Of a stretch of DNA of 64,000 bases, positions 1 to 7,872 are shown one piece after another. The stretch covers positions 1 through 64,000 of the forward strand of contig CAJUOI010000004.1 in assembly GCA_910588615.1 (NCBI GenBank), given 5' to 3'. Source of the stretch: an uncultured Christensenellaceae bacterium (GTDB lineage: Bacteria; Bacillota; Clostridia; Christensenellales; Borkfalkiaceae). Both the position numbers and the translations under genes were made by a program. The notes beneath the pieces are model-generated. The model saw only the letters and a list, made by a program, of their open reading frames with translations. It ran no database searches and was not told where the DNA came from. Each line of letters begins with the position of its first letter. Position 1 is the stretch's first letter.

Positions 1-41
1 TTCGCCAATTCAGTTTGTGTCATTCTCTTTCTAATACGCAT
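1..41 (-). CDS. Partial HTH regulator cut by window edge
   Basis: Read on the minus strand from the ATG at 41, the first residues are MRIRKRMTQTELA, the usual opening of helix 1 and helix 2 of a Cro/CI (XRE) helix-turn-helix domain. Only 13 codons are in the window. The frame stays open upstream for 17 codons back to an in-frame stop near position 95, so the true start is uncertain. It would be a second regulator of the left-hand element. Confidence is low because the call rests on so few residues. Confidence 0.3.
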   Translation of the reverse strand, partial: MRIRKRMTQTELA

Positions 42-188
42 AATTTTTAGATTTACCCAAAAAGAATGTTTTTCTTTCTCCTCATCAATCTATAACTTTG
101 GATCACGTCTATTTTGAGGTCGATGATTGTCATTCAGACAATGCAAAATTCGAGATTAAAACCACGCAAGGGAATTTGATTTATAAAG

Positions 189-458
189 TCAAATTGACCC
201 CATAAAATTCCTGAATTCGTTCATTAAGCCTAATAGCGCATCGGGTTCAAGCAATTCTTCTCGCCTTATAATATTTCCTGAATTATTGAATACTGAAACT
301 GTTACAAAATCGGAAGAATCCCCTACAAACAACTCTCTGATTTCTTCAACGAGACTTGCTTTTGTTGAGGAAGTTGTTGGAAGCGAAATAATTAAAAAAT
401 ACCCATTTTTAAAGTGAATGGCAAATTCACTTTTTTTTATTGCATAATTAGAAAACAT
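189..458 (-). CDS. Hypothetical protein, 89 aa, divergent from repressor
   Basis: I do not recognise this family. The 89-residue protein has no membrane segment or signal peptide; it alternates short hydrophobic strands (GYFLIISLP, FVTVSVFNN) with an acidic C-terminal half, suggesting a small alpha/beta fold. The ATG at 458 follows a GGAGG-type site. It is the first gene leftward from the control region at 501-642 and its promoter contains two of the four operators, so it is probably repressed by the product of 655-1266, like an early gene of a temperate phage. The function is unknown. Confidence 0.6.
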   Translation of the reverse strand: MFSNYAIKKSEFAIHFKNGYFLIISLPTTSSTKASLVEEIRELFVGDSSDFVTVSVFNNSGNIIRREELLEPDALLGLMNEFRNFMGSI

Positions 459-500
459 ATTTCCTCCATCTCCTCTCTGTATCGCTTTTTTAATTTGTTT

Positions 501-547
501 CTCACTGATTGTGAGTATAATATATCACATTATGTGAGCGCCGTCAA
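501..547 (-). promoter_or_regulatory. Leftward promoter with two operators
   Basis: On the minus strand TTGACG (542-547) and TATATT (519-524) are separated by 17 bases. Two 15-bp dyads of the form CTCACTnATnGTGAG lie at 501-515 and 524-538. The second sits in the spacer and the first over the expected transcription start, so repressor binding should block this promoter. Confidence 0.7.
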
Positions 548-595
548 GCGTTTTGCAACGATTTGTGAGAAATATTTTTTATTTTTTATTTTTTA

Positions 596-642
596 TTGAT
601 ATATTACTCACTTTATGTTATTATTTACTCACTTAATGTTGG
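596..642 (+). promoter_or_regulatory. Rightward repressor promoter with two operators
   Basis: TTGATA (596-601) and TATTAT (619-624) are separated by 17 bases and drive the repressor gene. Two related sites, CTCACTTTATGTTAT (607-621) and CTCACTTAATGTTGG (628-642), start 21 bp apart. They keep one good half-site each (CTCAC), so they look like weaker operators than the pair at 501-538, which suits autoregulation. Confidence 0.7.
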
Positions 643-654
643 AGGATTATATAA

Positions 655-1266
655 ATGACCTTCGGAGAAATTTTAAAAGAACTAAGAAAAAAGAAAGGAT
701 TGACCCAAGTACAATTTGCGGAGATATTTAATATTTCCAAAGGTACTATTGCCATGTGGGAAATAAATCAACGGCAACCAGATAAAGATACTTTGTCGGC
801 ATTAGCTGATTACTTCAAAGTTTCCGTAGATTACCTCTTGGGGAGAGAAGAAAAAAGCCCCGTCCTTATGGACGAAGTTGATCTTGACGACCACTACGCC
901 GTTCCCCTGCTCGGCTCCGTGGTGGCTGGCATTCCGATTGAGGCGCAGGAAAACTTAGAAGGTTACATTTATATCTCCTACCGACCGAAGGAAGAGTACT
1001 TTGCCCTCCGCGTACACGGCGAGAGCATGAGAAACGCAGGGATATTCGACGGCAGCGTCGTCGTTTGCCACAAGCAAGAAACCGCAGAAAACGGGGAAAT
1101 CGTCGTTGCCATGCTGAACGGAGAGCAGACCGTAAAGCGGTTTAAGTTGTTGAGAAACAACGTCGTCCTTATGCCTGAAAATCCCGACTATGACCCGATT
1201 TTCGTAACCGAAAGAGACGAACTCCTTATTTTGGGAAAGGTGATGGAAGTAAGAGTGAAATTTTAA
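655..1266 (+). CDS. LexA/CI-type self-cleaving repressor
   Basis: The 203-residue protein has an N-terminal XRE helix-turn-helix (about 4-62, containing LTQVQFAEIFNISKGTIAMW) and a C-terminal S24 peptidase-like domain (about 82-200). The LexA-type Ala-Gly cleavage pair is A91-G92, the predicted catalytic serine is S124 (HGESM) and the lysine is K161 (TVKRF). By family knowledge such repressors hold a mobile element silent and self-cleave when RecA filaments form. The start is set by GGAGG at 641-645. Four related 15-bp operators lie just upstream in a divergent control region. It should be the master switch of the left element. Confidence 0.9.
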   Translation: MTFGEILKELRKKKGLTQVQFAEIFNISKGTIAMWEINQRQPDKDTLSALADYFKVSVDYLLGREEKSPVLMDEVDLDDHYAVPLLGSVVAGIPIEAQENLEGYIYISYRPKEEYFALRVHGESMRNAGIFDGSVVVCHKQETAENGEIVVAMLNGEQTVKRFKLLRNNVVLMPENPDYDPIFVTERDELLILGKVMEVRVKF

Positions 1267-1287
1267 TTTTTCGCACAAACAAAAAAC

Positions 1288-1303
1288 GCCGCCCGAAGGC
1301 GGC
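1288..1303 (+). other. Intercistronic hairpin
   Basis: GCCGCC-CGAA-GGCGGC is a perfect stable tetraloop hairpin in the 50-base gap between repressor and RhuM gene. No T-run follows, so it is more likely an mRNA processing or partial attenuation element than a full terminator. Confidence 0.45.
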
Positions 1304-1316
1304 AACGGATGAAGTT

Positions 1317-2294
1317 ATGGAAAAGAGCAATATCATTTTTTATCAAACTCAAGACGGAGTAACAAAGATTTCCGTAACACTCAATAACGATACCGTTTGG
1401 CTGAACCAAGCGCAAATGGCAGAGTTATTTCAAACGACAAAACAAAACATCAGTCTTCATGTTAATAATATTTTTGAAGAAGGCGAACTGGACAAAGAAC
1501 AAGTTGTCAAGGATTTCTTGACAACTGCTTCCGACGGAAAAACATACCACACTAATTTCTACTCTCTTGACGTCATCATTTCCGTTGGATACCGCGTAAA
1601 ATCTATTCGCGGTACTCAATTCCGTATTTGGGCAAATAAAATCCTGAAAGAATATATGATAAAGGGGTTTTCCCTCAACGATGATTTGCTCAAAGACGGA
1701 CGAAGCCGCTACTTCCGCGAGTTGTTACAACGTATTCGCGACATTCGTTCGAGCGAGCGCAATCTTTATCAGCAAGTAACGGACATCTATGCAACGGCTA
1801 TCGACTACGATCCAGCTTCCAATCTTACCCAAACATTTTTTGCAACGGTACAAAACAAGTTGCACTATGCAGCGCACAAGCACACCGCCGCAGAAATCAT
1901 TTATGATCGTGTAGACCACAACAAACCAAATGTCGGCATGACAAATTTTAAAGGAACATATGTAACAAAAGATGATGCAAGAATCGCAAAAAACTATCTT
2001 AACGAAAAAGAGTTACAAATTTTAAACTTATTGGTTTCTCAGTTCCTCGACTACGCCGAGTTGCAAGCGCTTGAACAGCATACTATGACGATGCAGGATT
2101 GGATAGACGAACTCGACAGACAACTTTCTAACAATCGACGCCCTCTACTTAGCGGAAAAGGAACTGTTTCGCACAAAATGGCAATTGAAAAAGCGGAAAA
2201 AGAATTTGATGCCTATCGAAAAAAAGAAATGGAAGAATTGGAAAGCGATTTTGATGAGTTCATCAAGAAATTAAAACGAAACGAATCGGATTAA
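1317..2294 (+). CDS. RhuM family protein
   Basis: The 325-residue protein matches the virulence RhuM family by its N-terminal region: WLNQAQMAELFQTTKQNIS (a helix-turn-helix-like segment near residue 29), then EGELDKEQVVKDF and the conserved VGYRVKSIRGTQFRIWA block near 95. The C-terminal third is highly charged and helical. The molecular role of RhuM proteins is not established; they are common cargo of integrated elements and of restriction or toxin islands. The gene lies between repressor and integrase, four bases before the next start, so it is probably co-transcribed with the integrase. The family call is firm, the function open. Confidence 0.85.
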   Translation: MEKSNIIFYQTQDGVTKISVTLNNDTVWLNQAQMAELFQTTKQNISLHVNNIFEEGELDKEQVVKDFLTTASDGKTYHTNFYSLDVIISVGYRVKSIRGTQFRIWANKILKEYMIKGFSLNDDLLKDGRSRYFRELLQRIRDIRSSERNLYQQVTDIYATAIDYDPASNLTQTFFATVQNKLHYAAHKHTAAEIIYDRVDHNKPNVGMTNFKGTYVTKDDARIAKNYLNEKELQILNLLVSQFLDYAELQALEQHTMTMQDWIDELDRQLSNNRRPLLSGKGTVSHKMAIEKAEKEFDAYRKKEMEELESDFDEFIKKLKRNESD

Positions 2295-2297
2295 ACA

Positions 2298-3503
2298 ATG
2301 CAAACAGACGGATTCATTAAAATAATCGAAGATACCGAAGAGCTTCTGCGCGAAGCCCGCGACAATATCGGGGAAGGTTTGGGTCAAATAATCGGTTCAA
2401 AAAAAACCGCCTTACAGGAGGTGGAAGAATTGATTATCGAGCTCAAATTAAACGGTTCGCTTCGGGAACGCCCAAACGGACTAATAGAATTCCGTAATAC
2501 AAAATTAGGTTCGGTTTACGGACGAACCAAGGAGGAAATCAACGAGAAAATTACAAAAAGATTCAGAGAGTTGCAAAGCCACGTAAAGAAACCGAAACGG
2601 ACGCGCACGCCGAAGTCTCCCCTGCTTTCGGAATTTTACAGAAATTCTTACCTGCCCTACAAGCTGAGTAAGAGCGTCTCCAAAAGCACGGTAACGGGCT
2701 ACGAAAGCAATATGAGGTATATTGCCGACCAACGCTTCGACAAGCCTCTATTGACCTATTCCGCGACTGAAATCGAGAGCTTTCTGTACGCTATTCCGGA
2801 AACGCGCAAACGGCAGATCATGCAGGGATTTTTGAACAACGTGTTCAATCGAGCAGTCGTTCTTTCCGTCGTCAGGGACAATCCCTGCGCGCACATCGAA
2901 AAGGTGGAACACAAGCAGAACGAAGGCACCGCGCTCGAATTTTCCGAACAGGAACGGTTCTTCAAAACCCTGTTTTCGAGCGAAAAATTCACCCGTACCC
3001 AAAAATGCTATTTCATTTTCGTGTACCTCACGGGGTGCAGAAGAACGGAAGCGTTGAACGTTACGGCAAGCGACGTGGATTTCGACAGAAAGGTGCTGCA
3101 CGTTCCCGGAACAAAAACAGACGGTTCCGATCGGTATCTTCCCCTCTTTCCGCTCGTGGAAAAGGTCTTGCGCGGGTTGACGCCCGAAAACGGAAAATTC
3201 TTTCCTTTTTATGAGGCAAGCGTAGACAGAATACTGAAAGAATGCCTGAAAGAACGCAAATTACACGATTTGCGGCATACTTTCGGAACGATCCAGTGTT
3301 GCTGCAACGGAGTGGACGTCAAAACCGTGTCGCTTTGGATGGGACATTCGACGATTCAAACGACGTTGCGGATCTACACTCACCCCGAACGGCTTGACTT
3401 GGCAACCTTTTTGCGCGGCGATCTGACGGAGGAAGAAAAGAAAGTGATTCTCAAAGCCAAATACGAAGAAATTTTGCGCTTAATTTACGACTTTTTGGGA
3501 TAG
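2298..3503 (+). CDS. int: Tyrosine recombinase (integrase) of left element
   Basis: This 401-residue phage-type integrase catalyses site-specific strand exchange between element and chromosome. The C-terminal catalytic domain shows R248 (TGCRRTE), H323 and R326 (LHDLRHTFG), H350 (WMGHS) and the nucleophile Y360 (RIYTH). Residues 112-200 form a SAM-like core-binding domain. The first 100 residues are charged and helical, possibly the arm-binding region. The gene ends 158 bases from the 3' end of tRNA-Ser, its expected attachment site. It lies four bases after the RhuM stop, suggesting translation coupled to that gene. Confidence 0.95.
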   Translation: MQTDGFIKIIEDTEELLREARDNIGEGLGQIIGSKKTALQEVEELIIELKLNGSLRERPNGLIEFRNTKLGSVYGRTKEEINEKITKRFRELQSHVKKPKRTRTPKSPLLSEFYRNSYLPYKLSKSVSKSTVTGYESNMRYIADQRFDKPLLTYSATEIESFLYAIPETRKRQIMQGFLNNVFNRAVVLSVVRDNPCAHIEKVEHKQNEGTALEFSEQERFFKTLFSSEKFTRTQKCYFIFVYLTGCRRTEALNVTASDVDFDRKVLHVPGTKTDGSDRYLPLFPLVEKVLRGLTPENGKFFPFYEASVDRILKECLKERKLHDLRHTFGTIQCCCNGVDVKTVSLWMGHSTIQTTLRIYTHPERLDLATFLRGDLTEEEKKVILKAKYEEILRLIYDFLG

Positions 3504-3538
3504 CGTACCCAAACCGTACCCAAAAAAACGCAAAAAAA

Positions 3539-3586
3539 GCCCCGTTTTTTCCTTCACGATTACAGTCGTGTAACAAAAAACAGGGA
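3539..3586 (+). terminator. Possible integrase terminator hairpin
   Basis: Arms CCCGTTTTTT and AAAAAACAGGG enclose a second stem CACGA/TCGTG. The structure lies 36 bases after the integrase stop. The following T-run is weak, so termination efficiency is uncertain. Confidence 0.4.
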
Positions 3587-3622
3587 AGCCTTCTTAAAAA
3601 TTGTTTATTTTTTAAATAAAAA

Positions 3623-3657
3623 AGGCGAAAAATCACCAAAAAAGTGAAATTTCGCCT
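3623..3657 (-). terminator. Terminator of tRNA-Ser
   Basis: On the minus strand AGGCGAAATTTCAC and GTGATTTTTCGCCT pair around six T residues and are followed by a T-rich run. It starts directly after the encoded CCA, so it ends the tRNA transcript and lies on the element side of the attachment site. Confidence 0.8.
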
Positions 3658-3748
3658 TGGCGCAGAGAAGAGGATTCGAACCTCCGGATGATTCACCACC
3701 ATCACACGATTTCCAATCGTGCTCCTTAAACCACTCAGACATCTCTGC
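3658..3748 (-). tRNA. tRNA-Ser (GGA)
   Basis: The minus strand folds into an 88-base class II tRNA (3661-3748) with acceptor arms GCAGAGA and TCTCTGC, discriminator G as usual for serine, a long variable arm and an anticodon loop TTGGAAA giving anticodon GGA (codon UCC). CCA is encoded at 3660-3658. It has a TTGACA-17-TACAAT promoter and a terminator at once. Its 3' end is the probable attachment site of the left element. Confidence 0.95.
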
Positions 3749-3758
3749 AAGCTGTTTT

Positions 3759-3787
3759 ATTGTACCCGTTTTTTAAAAAATTGTCAA
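3759..3787 (-). promoter_or_regulatory. tRNA-Ser promoter
   Basis: TTGACA (3782-3787) and TACAAT (3759-3764) on the minus strand have a 17-base spacer; the tRNA begins 10 bases after the -10 box. Confidence 0.85.
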
Positions 3788-3880
3788 CGGATTTTTCCTT
3801 ATCTTTTCAGAATTTTTTTTATTATCTCCCGTCTCATAAAATTTACAAACAAATCCCAACGGAAATGTTGCAATTTCGCC

Positions 3881-3909
3881 TTGCTTTATGTCGAAACATA
3901 TGTTATAAT
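3881..3909 (+). promoter_or_regulatory. Promoter of hybrid histidine kinase
   Basis: TTGCTT (3881-3886) and TATAAT (3904-3909) have a 17-base spacer. The transcript would have a leader of about 45 bases ending in AAGGAG before the ATG at 3961. Confidence 0.7.
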
Positions 3910-3960
3910 AGATTAAAATATATTATATAATGCGTAAATTACGCCACTAAGGAGCCTTCA

Positions 3961-6900
3961 ATGACAACGATGAAAAGAAGAATCAGGGACGGAATTATTA
4001 TCGGCGTCTGTTCCGTCGTCGTCGTGGTAATCATTATATTATATTCGTTGTTTACCTCGCAGCATATATTCAACGAAAGCAAGGAACACCTGACGGAAAT
4101 ATACAATCAGGTGAACGCCATGCTCTCGCAAAACATAGAGAATAACCGCAAGCTCATGCACAGCTGGGAGCAATACATCGAAAACTCCATGGAAATCATG
4201 AACGATTCAAGCAATCCTACGGCACAGACGCAGCGTAAAGCGGAATTCCAAGCGTTCATGAAAGAGCAAAAACAAAACAGCAGCTGGGGATTTACCGAAT
4301 TTTACTTTATCGCGGACGAGGAGCACGGCAACGTTACCGACAGCGACTCCCCCTACCAAAACAGCGTCAGATGTAAAACTGCCGATGGGGAAGAATGCAC
4401 CCTGCTTTTCAGAAGAAGCCTGAAAACGCTGATCGAAGAGGACAAGGGCGGCGTCGTGGGAATCCGTGAGGATTCGAAAGACGGAGAAACGCTGTTGCTG
4501 TACGCAATCGAAGTGAAACAAAAAAACTCGTTCGACGGCTTTCATTATTCCGCAATCGCAGTCTGTTACGACGCAAACGATATGGCAAACGCCCTTGCGG
4601 TCAAAGCGTTTGAAAACAGCGGTGTACTGTATATCGTTCTACCCGACGGAAACATCTTATTGCAAGACGGCAACAACGGCGTTTCGAAAACCAATTATCT
4701 CGACTTCCTCGCCTCTTCCGACGTTAAGCTCAGGAACAAATCGGTCGAAAACATTCGGCAGGACTGGGAAGAGCAGAAATCGGACACCATTCTCATGCAG
4801 GCGAAAATCGACGGCAAGAACGTGGAGCATTATCTCAACTATATGCCCATCGGGTTCGGCGACTGGATGCTGCTCGGCGCAGTCCCGAGCTCTATCGTGA
4901 ACAGCAGCATGAACTGGTTCCGCACAATAACGATTATCGTAATGACGGGAATTTTCCTGCTCATTGCAACGTTGGTAGTCAGCATGCTTATTTCCGCAAG
5001 CCGTCAGCACGCCAAGGAACAGGCATTGCGGATCAAATCGCGCGAAGGACTGCTTGACCTGCTCACGCAAAACACGAACACGATGTTCCTTGTATTCTCT
5101 CCCGACGACTATAAAGCCGAATACGTCAGTGCGAACGTGGAAAACGTATTGGGGCTCGATCTCGACGAGGTGCGCAACGACATCCGCACAACGTTGGATA
5201 CGATTTTAAGCGAGCACGTCTCCATTACGCAGGACACTCTGCGCAATCTTCCCATGAACACGACGATGGAAGCGGATCTGCCGGTCAAGAACATGAAGGA
5301 CAACGAAAAACAGTACTGGTTCCACTGCTCCCTGTTCCACTCCATATCCGAGTCCACGGACAAATGCATCCTCATGTTCTCCGATCGTACGGAAGACAGA
5401 CGGCTGCGCGCCAACCTCGAAGAGGCGCTTGAAATCGCAAAAAACGCGAACAAAGCAAAGAGCAACTTCCTCTCGAATATGTCGCACGATATCCGCACCC
5501 CCATGAACGCGATCATCGGATACACTACCCTGCTCGCCAAAGATGCGAACAACCCCGACCGCGTACGCGATTACACGCATAAAATCACAAGTTCCGGGCA
5601 GCACCTTTTAAGCCTCATCAACGACATCCTCGACATGAGCAAAATCGAAAGCGGAAAGACTTCGCTGAATATCGAAGAATTCAGTATGCCCGAATTTATC
5701 GAAGAGCTTTACTCGATGATCATTGCTCAAACGAACGCCAAGAAGCAGACGTTCGACGCTCATACCAAGGGTAATATTCCCGAGCACGTCGTAGGCGACA
5801 AGTTGCGTTTGAATCAGATCATGCTGAACATCCTTTCCAACGCGGTAAAATATACGCAAACGGGCGGTTCCATTTCCCTGCGCGTGGAAACGATGAAACA
5901 AAACGTTCACAACCACGCCCACCTGCGCTTTATCGTAGAGGATAACGGCATCGGCATGAGCGAGGAATTCGTCAGAACGATTTTCGAGCCGTTCAGCCGC
6001 GAAGCCACAAAGGAAACCAAGGGCATTCAGGGTACGGGGCTCGGCATGGCAATCACCAAGAACATCGTCGATTTGATGGGCGGCGTTATCAGCGTGCAGA
6101 GCGAACTCGGCAAAGGCACCACGTTCACGGTAGAACTTGAAATGCAAATTGCACAAAAGCTCCCCGAGGACCATGATTTCTGGAAGCACCACAACGTAAC
6201 GCGCGTGCTCGTCATCGACGACGAAGAGGACGTCTGTATGGACATCAAGGAGCTGATGGCGGATACGGGCGTGGAGATTTCGTACGAGCTCAGCGGCGAA
6301 GCCGCAATCGAAACCGTAGACAAAGCGGTAAAGGCGAACGAAAACTTCAACATCATCCTGCTGGATTGGAAAATGCCGGGGATGGACGGTGTGGAAACGG
6401 CAAGGCAGATCCGCAAGAAATTCGGACGCGATTTGCCTATTATGGTTTTGACTTCATACAGCTTTGAGGACATCGAAGAGGAAGCGAAGGACGCGGGCAT
6501 CGACCTGTTCCTCTCCAAACCCTTCTTCGTATCCAACTTCCGCCGTGCAGTCATGCAAATCAGCAACGACGGCGCAGCCGCGGAAATCGAGCCGCAAAAG
6601 CAGGGAATCTCGATCGACGGCTTAAAAATTCTTGCCGCCGAGGACAATGAAATCAACGCGGAAATTTTGGTGGAACTCCTCGAAATCGAGGGCGTCGAAT
6701 GCGAAGTCGTTTCCAACGGACAGGAAGCGCTCGAAAAGTTTACGGCGTCCGCGCCCGACCGCTACGATATGATATTCATGGACGTGCAAATGCCCGTGAT
6801 GAACGGTTACGAAGCCACGCGCGCCATCCGCGCAAGCAAGCACGTAAACGCCAAGAACATTCCCATTATCGCAATGACGGCGAACGCCTTCGACGACGAC

Positions 6901-7008
6901 GTGAAAGCCGCCCTCGATTCGGGGATGAACGCTCATCTTGCAAAGCCGATCGACATGGATAAGCTGAAAAGCGTCGTTGTCAAAATTCGCGAAGAGCAAA
7001 ACAAATAA
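3961..7008 (+). CDS. Hybrid sensor histidine kinase with two receivers
   Basis: The 1015-residue membrane sensor has a first membrane helix (about 12-36), an extracytoplasmic sensing region (about 37-320, Cache-like in length), a second helix (about 322-346) and a PAS-like segment (about 365-480). HisKA follows with phospho-acceptor H509 in MSHDIRTPMNAI, then HATPase_c with LNQIMLNILSNAVKY, VEDNGIGMS and GTGLGMAI. Two response-regulator receivers end it, with predicted phospho-aspartates D802 (LLDWKMPGMDG) and D941 (FMDVQMPVMNG). No DNA-binding output or histidine phosphotransfer domain is visible and no response regulator is adjacent, so the partner is encoded elsewhere. The gene is monocistronic, with its own promoter and terminator. 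The ligand is unknown. Confidence 0.95.
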   Translation: MTTMKRRIRDGIIIGVCSVVVVVIIILYSLFTSQHIFNESKEHLTEIYNQVNAMLSQNIENNRKLMHSWEQYIENSMEIMNDSSNPTAQTQRKAEFQAFMKEQKQNSSWGFTEFYFIADEEHGNVTDSDSPYQNSVRCKTADGEECTLLFRRSLKTLIEEDKGGVVGIREDSKDGETLLLYAIEVKQKNSFDGFHYSAIAVCYDANDMANALAVKAFENSGVLYIVLPDGNILLQDGNNGVSKTNYLDFLASSDVKLRNKSVENIRQDWEEQKSDTILMQAKIDGKNVEHYLNYMPIGFGDWMLLGAVPSSIVNSSMNWFRTITIIVMTGIFLLIATLVVSMLISASRQHAKEQALRIKSREGLLDLLTQNTNTMFLVFSPDDYKAEYVSANVENVLGLDLDEVRNDIRTTLDTILSEHVSITQDTLRNLPMNTTMEADLPVKNMKDNEKQYWFHCSLFHSISESTDKCILMFSDRTEDRRLRANLEEALEIAKNANKAKSNFLSNMSHDIRTPMNAIIGYTTLLAKDANNPDRVRDYTHKITSSGQHLLSLINDILDMSKIESGKTSLNIEEFSMPEFIEELYSMIIAQTNAKKQTFDAHTKGNIPEHVVGDKLRLNQIMLNILSNAVKYTQTGGSISLRVETMKQNVHNHAHLRFIVEDNGIGMSEEFVRTIFEPFSREATKETKGIQGTGLGMAITKNIVDLMGGVISVQSELGKGTTFTVELEMQIAQKLPEDHDFWKHHNVTRVLVIDDEEDVCMDIKELMADTGVEISYELSGEAAIETVDKAVKANENFNIILLDWKMPGMDGVETARQIRKKFGRDLPIMVLTSYSFEDIEEEAKDAGIDLFLSKPFFVSNFRRAVMQISNDGAAAEIEPQKQGISIDGLKILAAEDNEINAEILVELLEIEGVECEVVSNGQEALEKFTASAPDRYDMIFMDVQMPVMNGYEATRAIRASKHVNAKNIPIIAMTANAFDDDVKAALDSGMNAHLAKPIDMDKLKSVVVKIREEQNK

Positions 7009-7065
7009 GAAGATACCCCCCCACCGCAAAGGTTGTCCGCCATAGAGATTTTCAAAGGCAAACAA

Positions 7066-7112
7066 ATAGCACACTATCTTCGTTTTCGAAGTATCGTGTG
7101 CTATACTTTTTT
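7066..7112 (+). terminator. Terminator of histidine kinase gene
   Basis: Arms ATAGCACACTATCTTCG and CGAAGTATCGTGTGCTAT form an 18-bp stem with one mismatch and a TTTT loop, followed by a T-rich run. Confidence 0.85.
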
Positions 7113-7210
7113 CTTTTCCGCATTTGCAATGCTAAATTGAAATTGATTACCGCCTTTGGGTCGTGCGACATAAACTATACACCTTCACACGATAAATTCT
7201 TCCTCCATAT

Positions 7211-7699
7211 TTATTGCTTACATCTTTTGGATAGATATAAACAATTCATTTTATATCCCGATTTCTTATATAGTTCGAATGCGCCGGTGTTCGGTGCAAA
7301 CACTTCAAGCTGCGTATAATCGCAATCGTTTTTTGCAAAATATTTCTCGGCGCGTTGCAGTAGGGCGCTACCGATTCCCTTCCCGCGCTTTGTTTGCGTT
7401 ACCACCAAATCGCTGATAAATCCGATTTTCGGGCAAGACGTGGTGATGTCATCCTCACCGCCGCCTTGAAATATTTTGCATACGATACAACCGACCGCCG
7501 CGTTATTCTCTTCTGCCAAAAAGATTCTGCCGCTATGCTTTTTCAGCTCTTCCAAAACATAACGGAAATAGTCCTCTCGGTAATTATCCTTTAATACGAT
7601 CACGCCGCGCTTATCCAAGCCCGCTAAATAACTTTGCAATTCCACAAATAAGTCTTTAACGGCTTCGGCATATTCGTCGCTGTACTCTACGATATTCAA
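7211..7699 (-). CDS. GNAT family N-acetyltransferase
   Basis: The 162-residue protein has a full GNAT fold. A substrate-side N-terminal half (1-95) is followed by strand 4 GFISDLVVTQTKRGK, the acetyl-CoA pyrophosphate loop RGKGIGSALL near 115 and the C-terminal FELYKKSGY motif. It should transfer an acetyl group from acetyl-CoA to an amine; the substrate cannot be read from sequence. The start is TTG at 7699, preceded by an AGGTAGGA site, which gives the normal GNAT N-terminus (NIVEYSDEYAEAV). It lies between two terminators and appears to be transcribed alone. Confidence 0.9.
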   Translation of the reverse strand: MNIVEYSDEYAEAVKDLFVELQSYLAGLDKRGVIVLKDNYREDYFRYVLEELKKHSGRIFLAEENNAAVGCIVCKIFQGGGEDDITTSCPKIGFISDLVVTQTKRGKGIGSALLQRAEKYFAKNDCDYTQLEVFAPNTGAFELYKKSGYKMNCLYLSKRCKQ

Positions 7700-7783
7700 T
7701 TTCGTCCTACCTCTCTGTTGTATTTCCTTTTACGTCAGAACGCTGAATTACTGTTTATCGCAAAACATTATAACACGATTGTA

Positions 7784-7824
7784 ATAAAAGCGCAAGGATA
7801 AATTATTTATCCTTGCGCTTTTAT
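7784..7824 (-). terminator. Terminator of clpB
   Basis: A perfect 20-bp inverted repeat (ATAAAAGCGCAAGGATAAAT and its complement, one-base loop) with T-rich flanks lies 49 bases after the clpB stop on the minus strand. It could act in both directions. Confidence 0.85.
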
Positions 7825-7872
7825 CCTTATGAAATACGCCGAAAGGCGCGCGGCGGGAGGATATTTTTTTTA

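Larger units (their letters stand above)
1..3660. mobile_element. Right end of integrative element in tRNA-Ser
   Basis: The segment holds a phage-type repressor with divergent operators, a RhuM-family gene and a tyrosine integrase. The integrase stop lies 158 bases from the 3' end of tRNA-Ser (3661-3748, minus), the classical layout for integration into a tRNA 3' end. The left boundary and the second attachment site lie outside the window, so completeness cannot be judged. A hairpin with a T-tract directly after the tRNA would restore its termination after integration. Confidence 0.7.
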
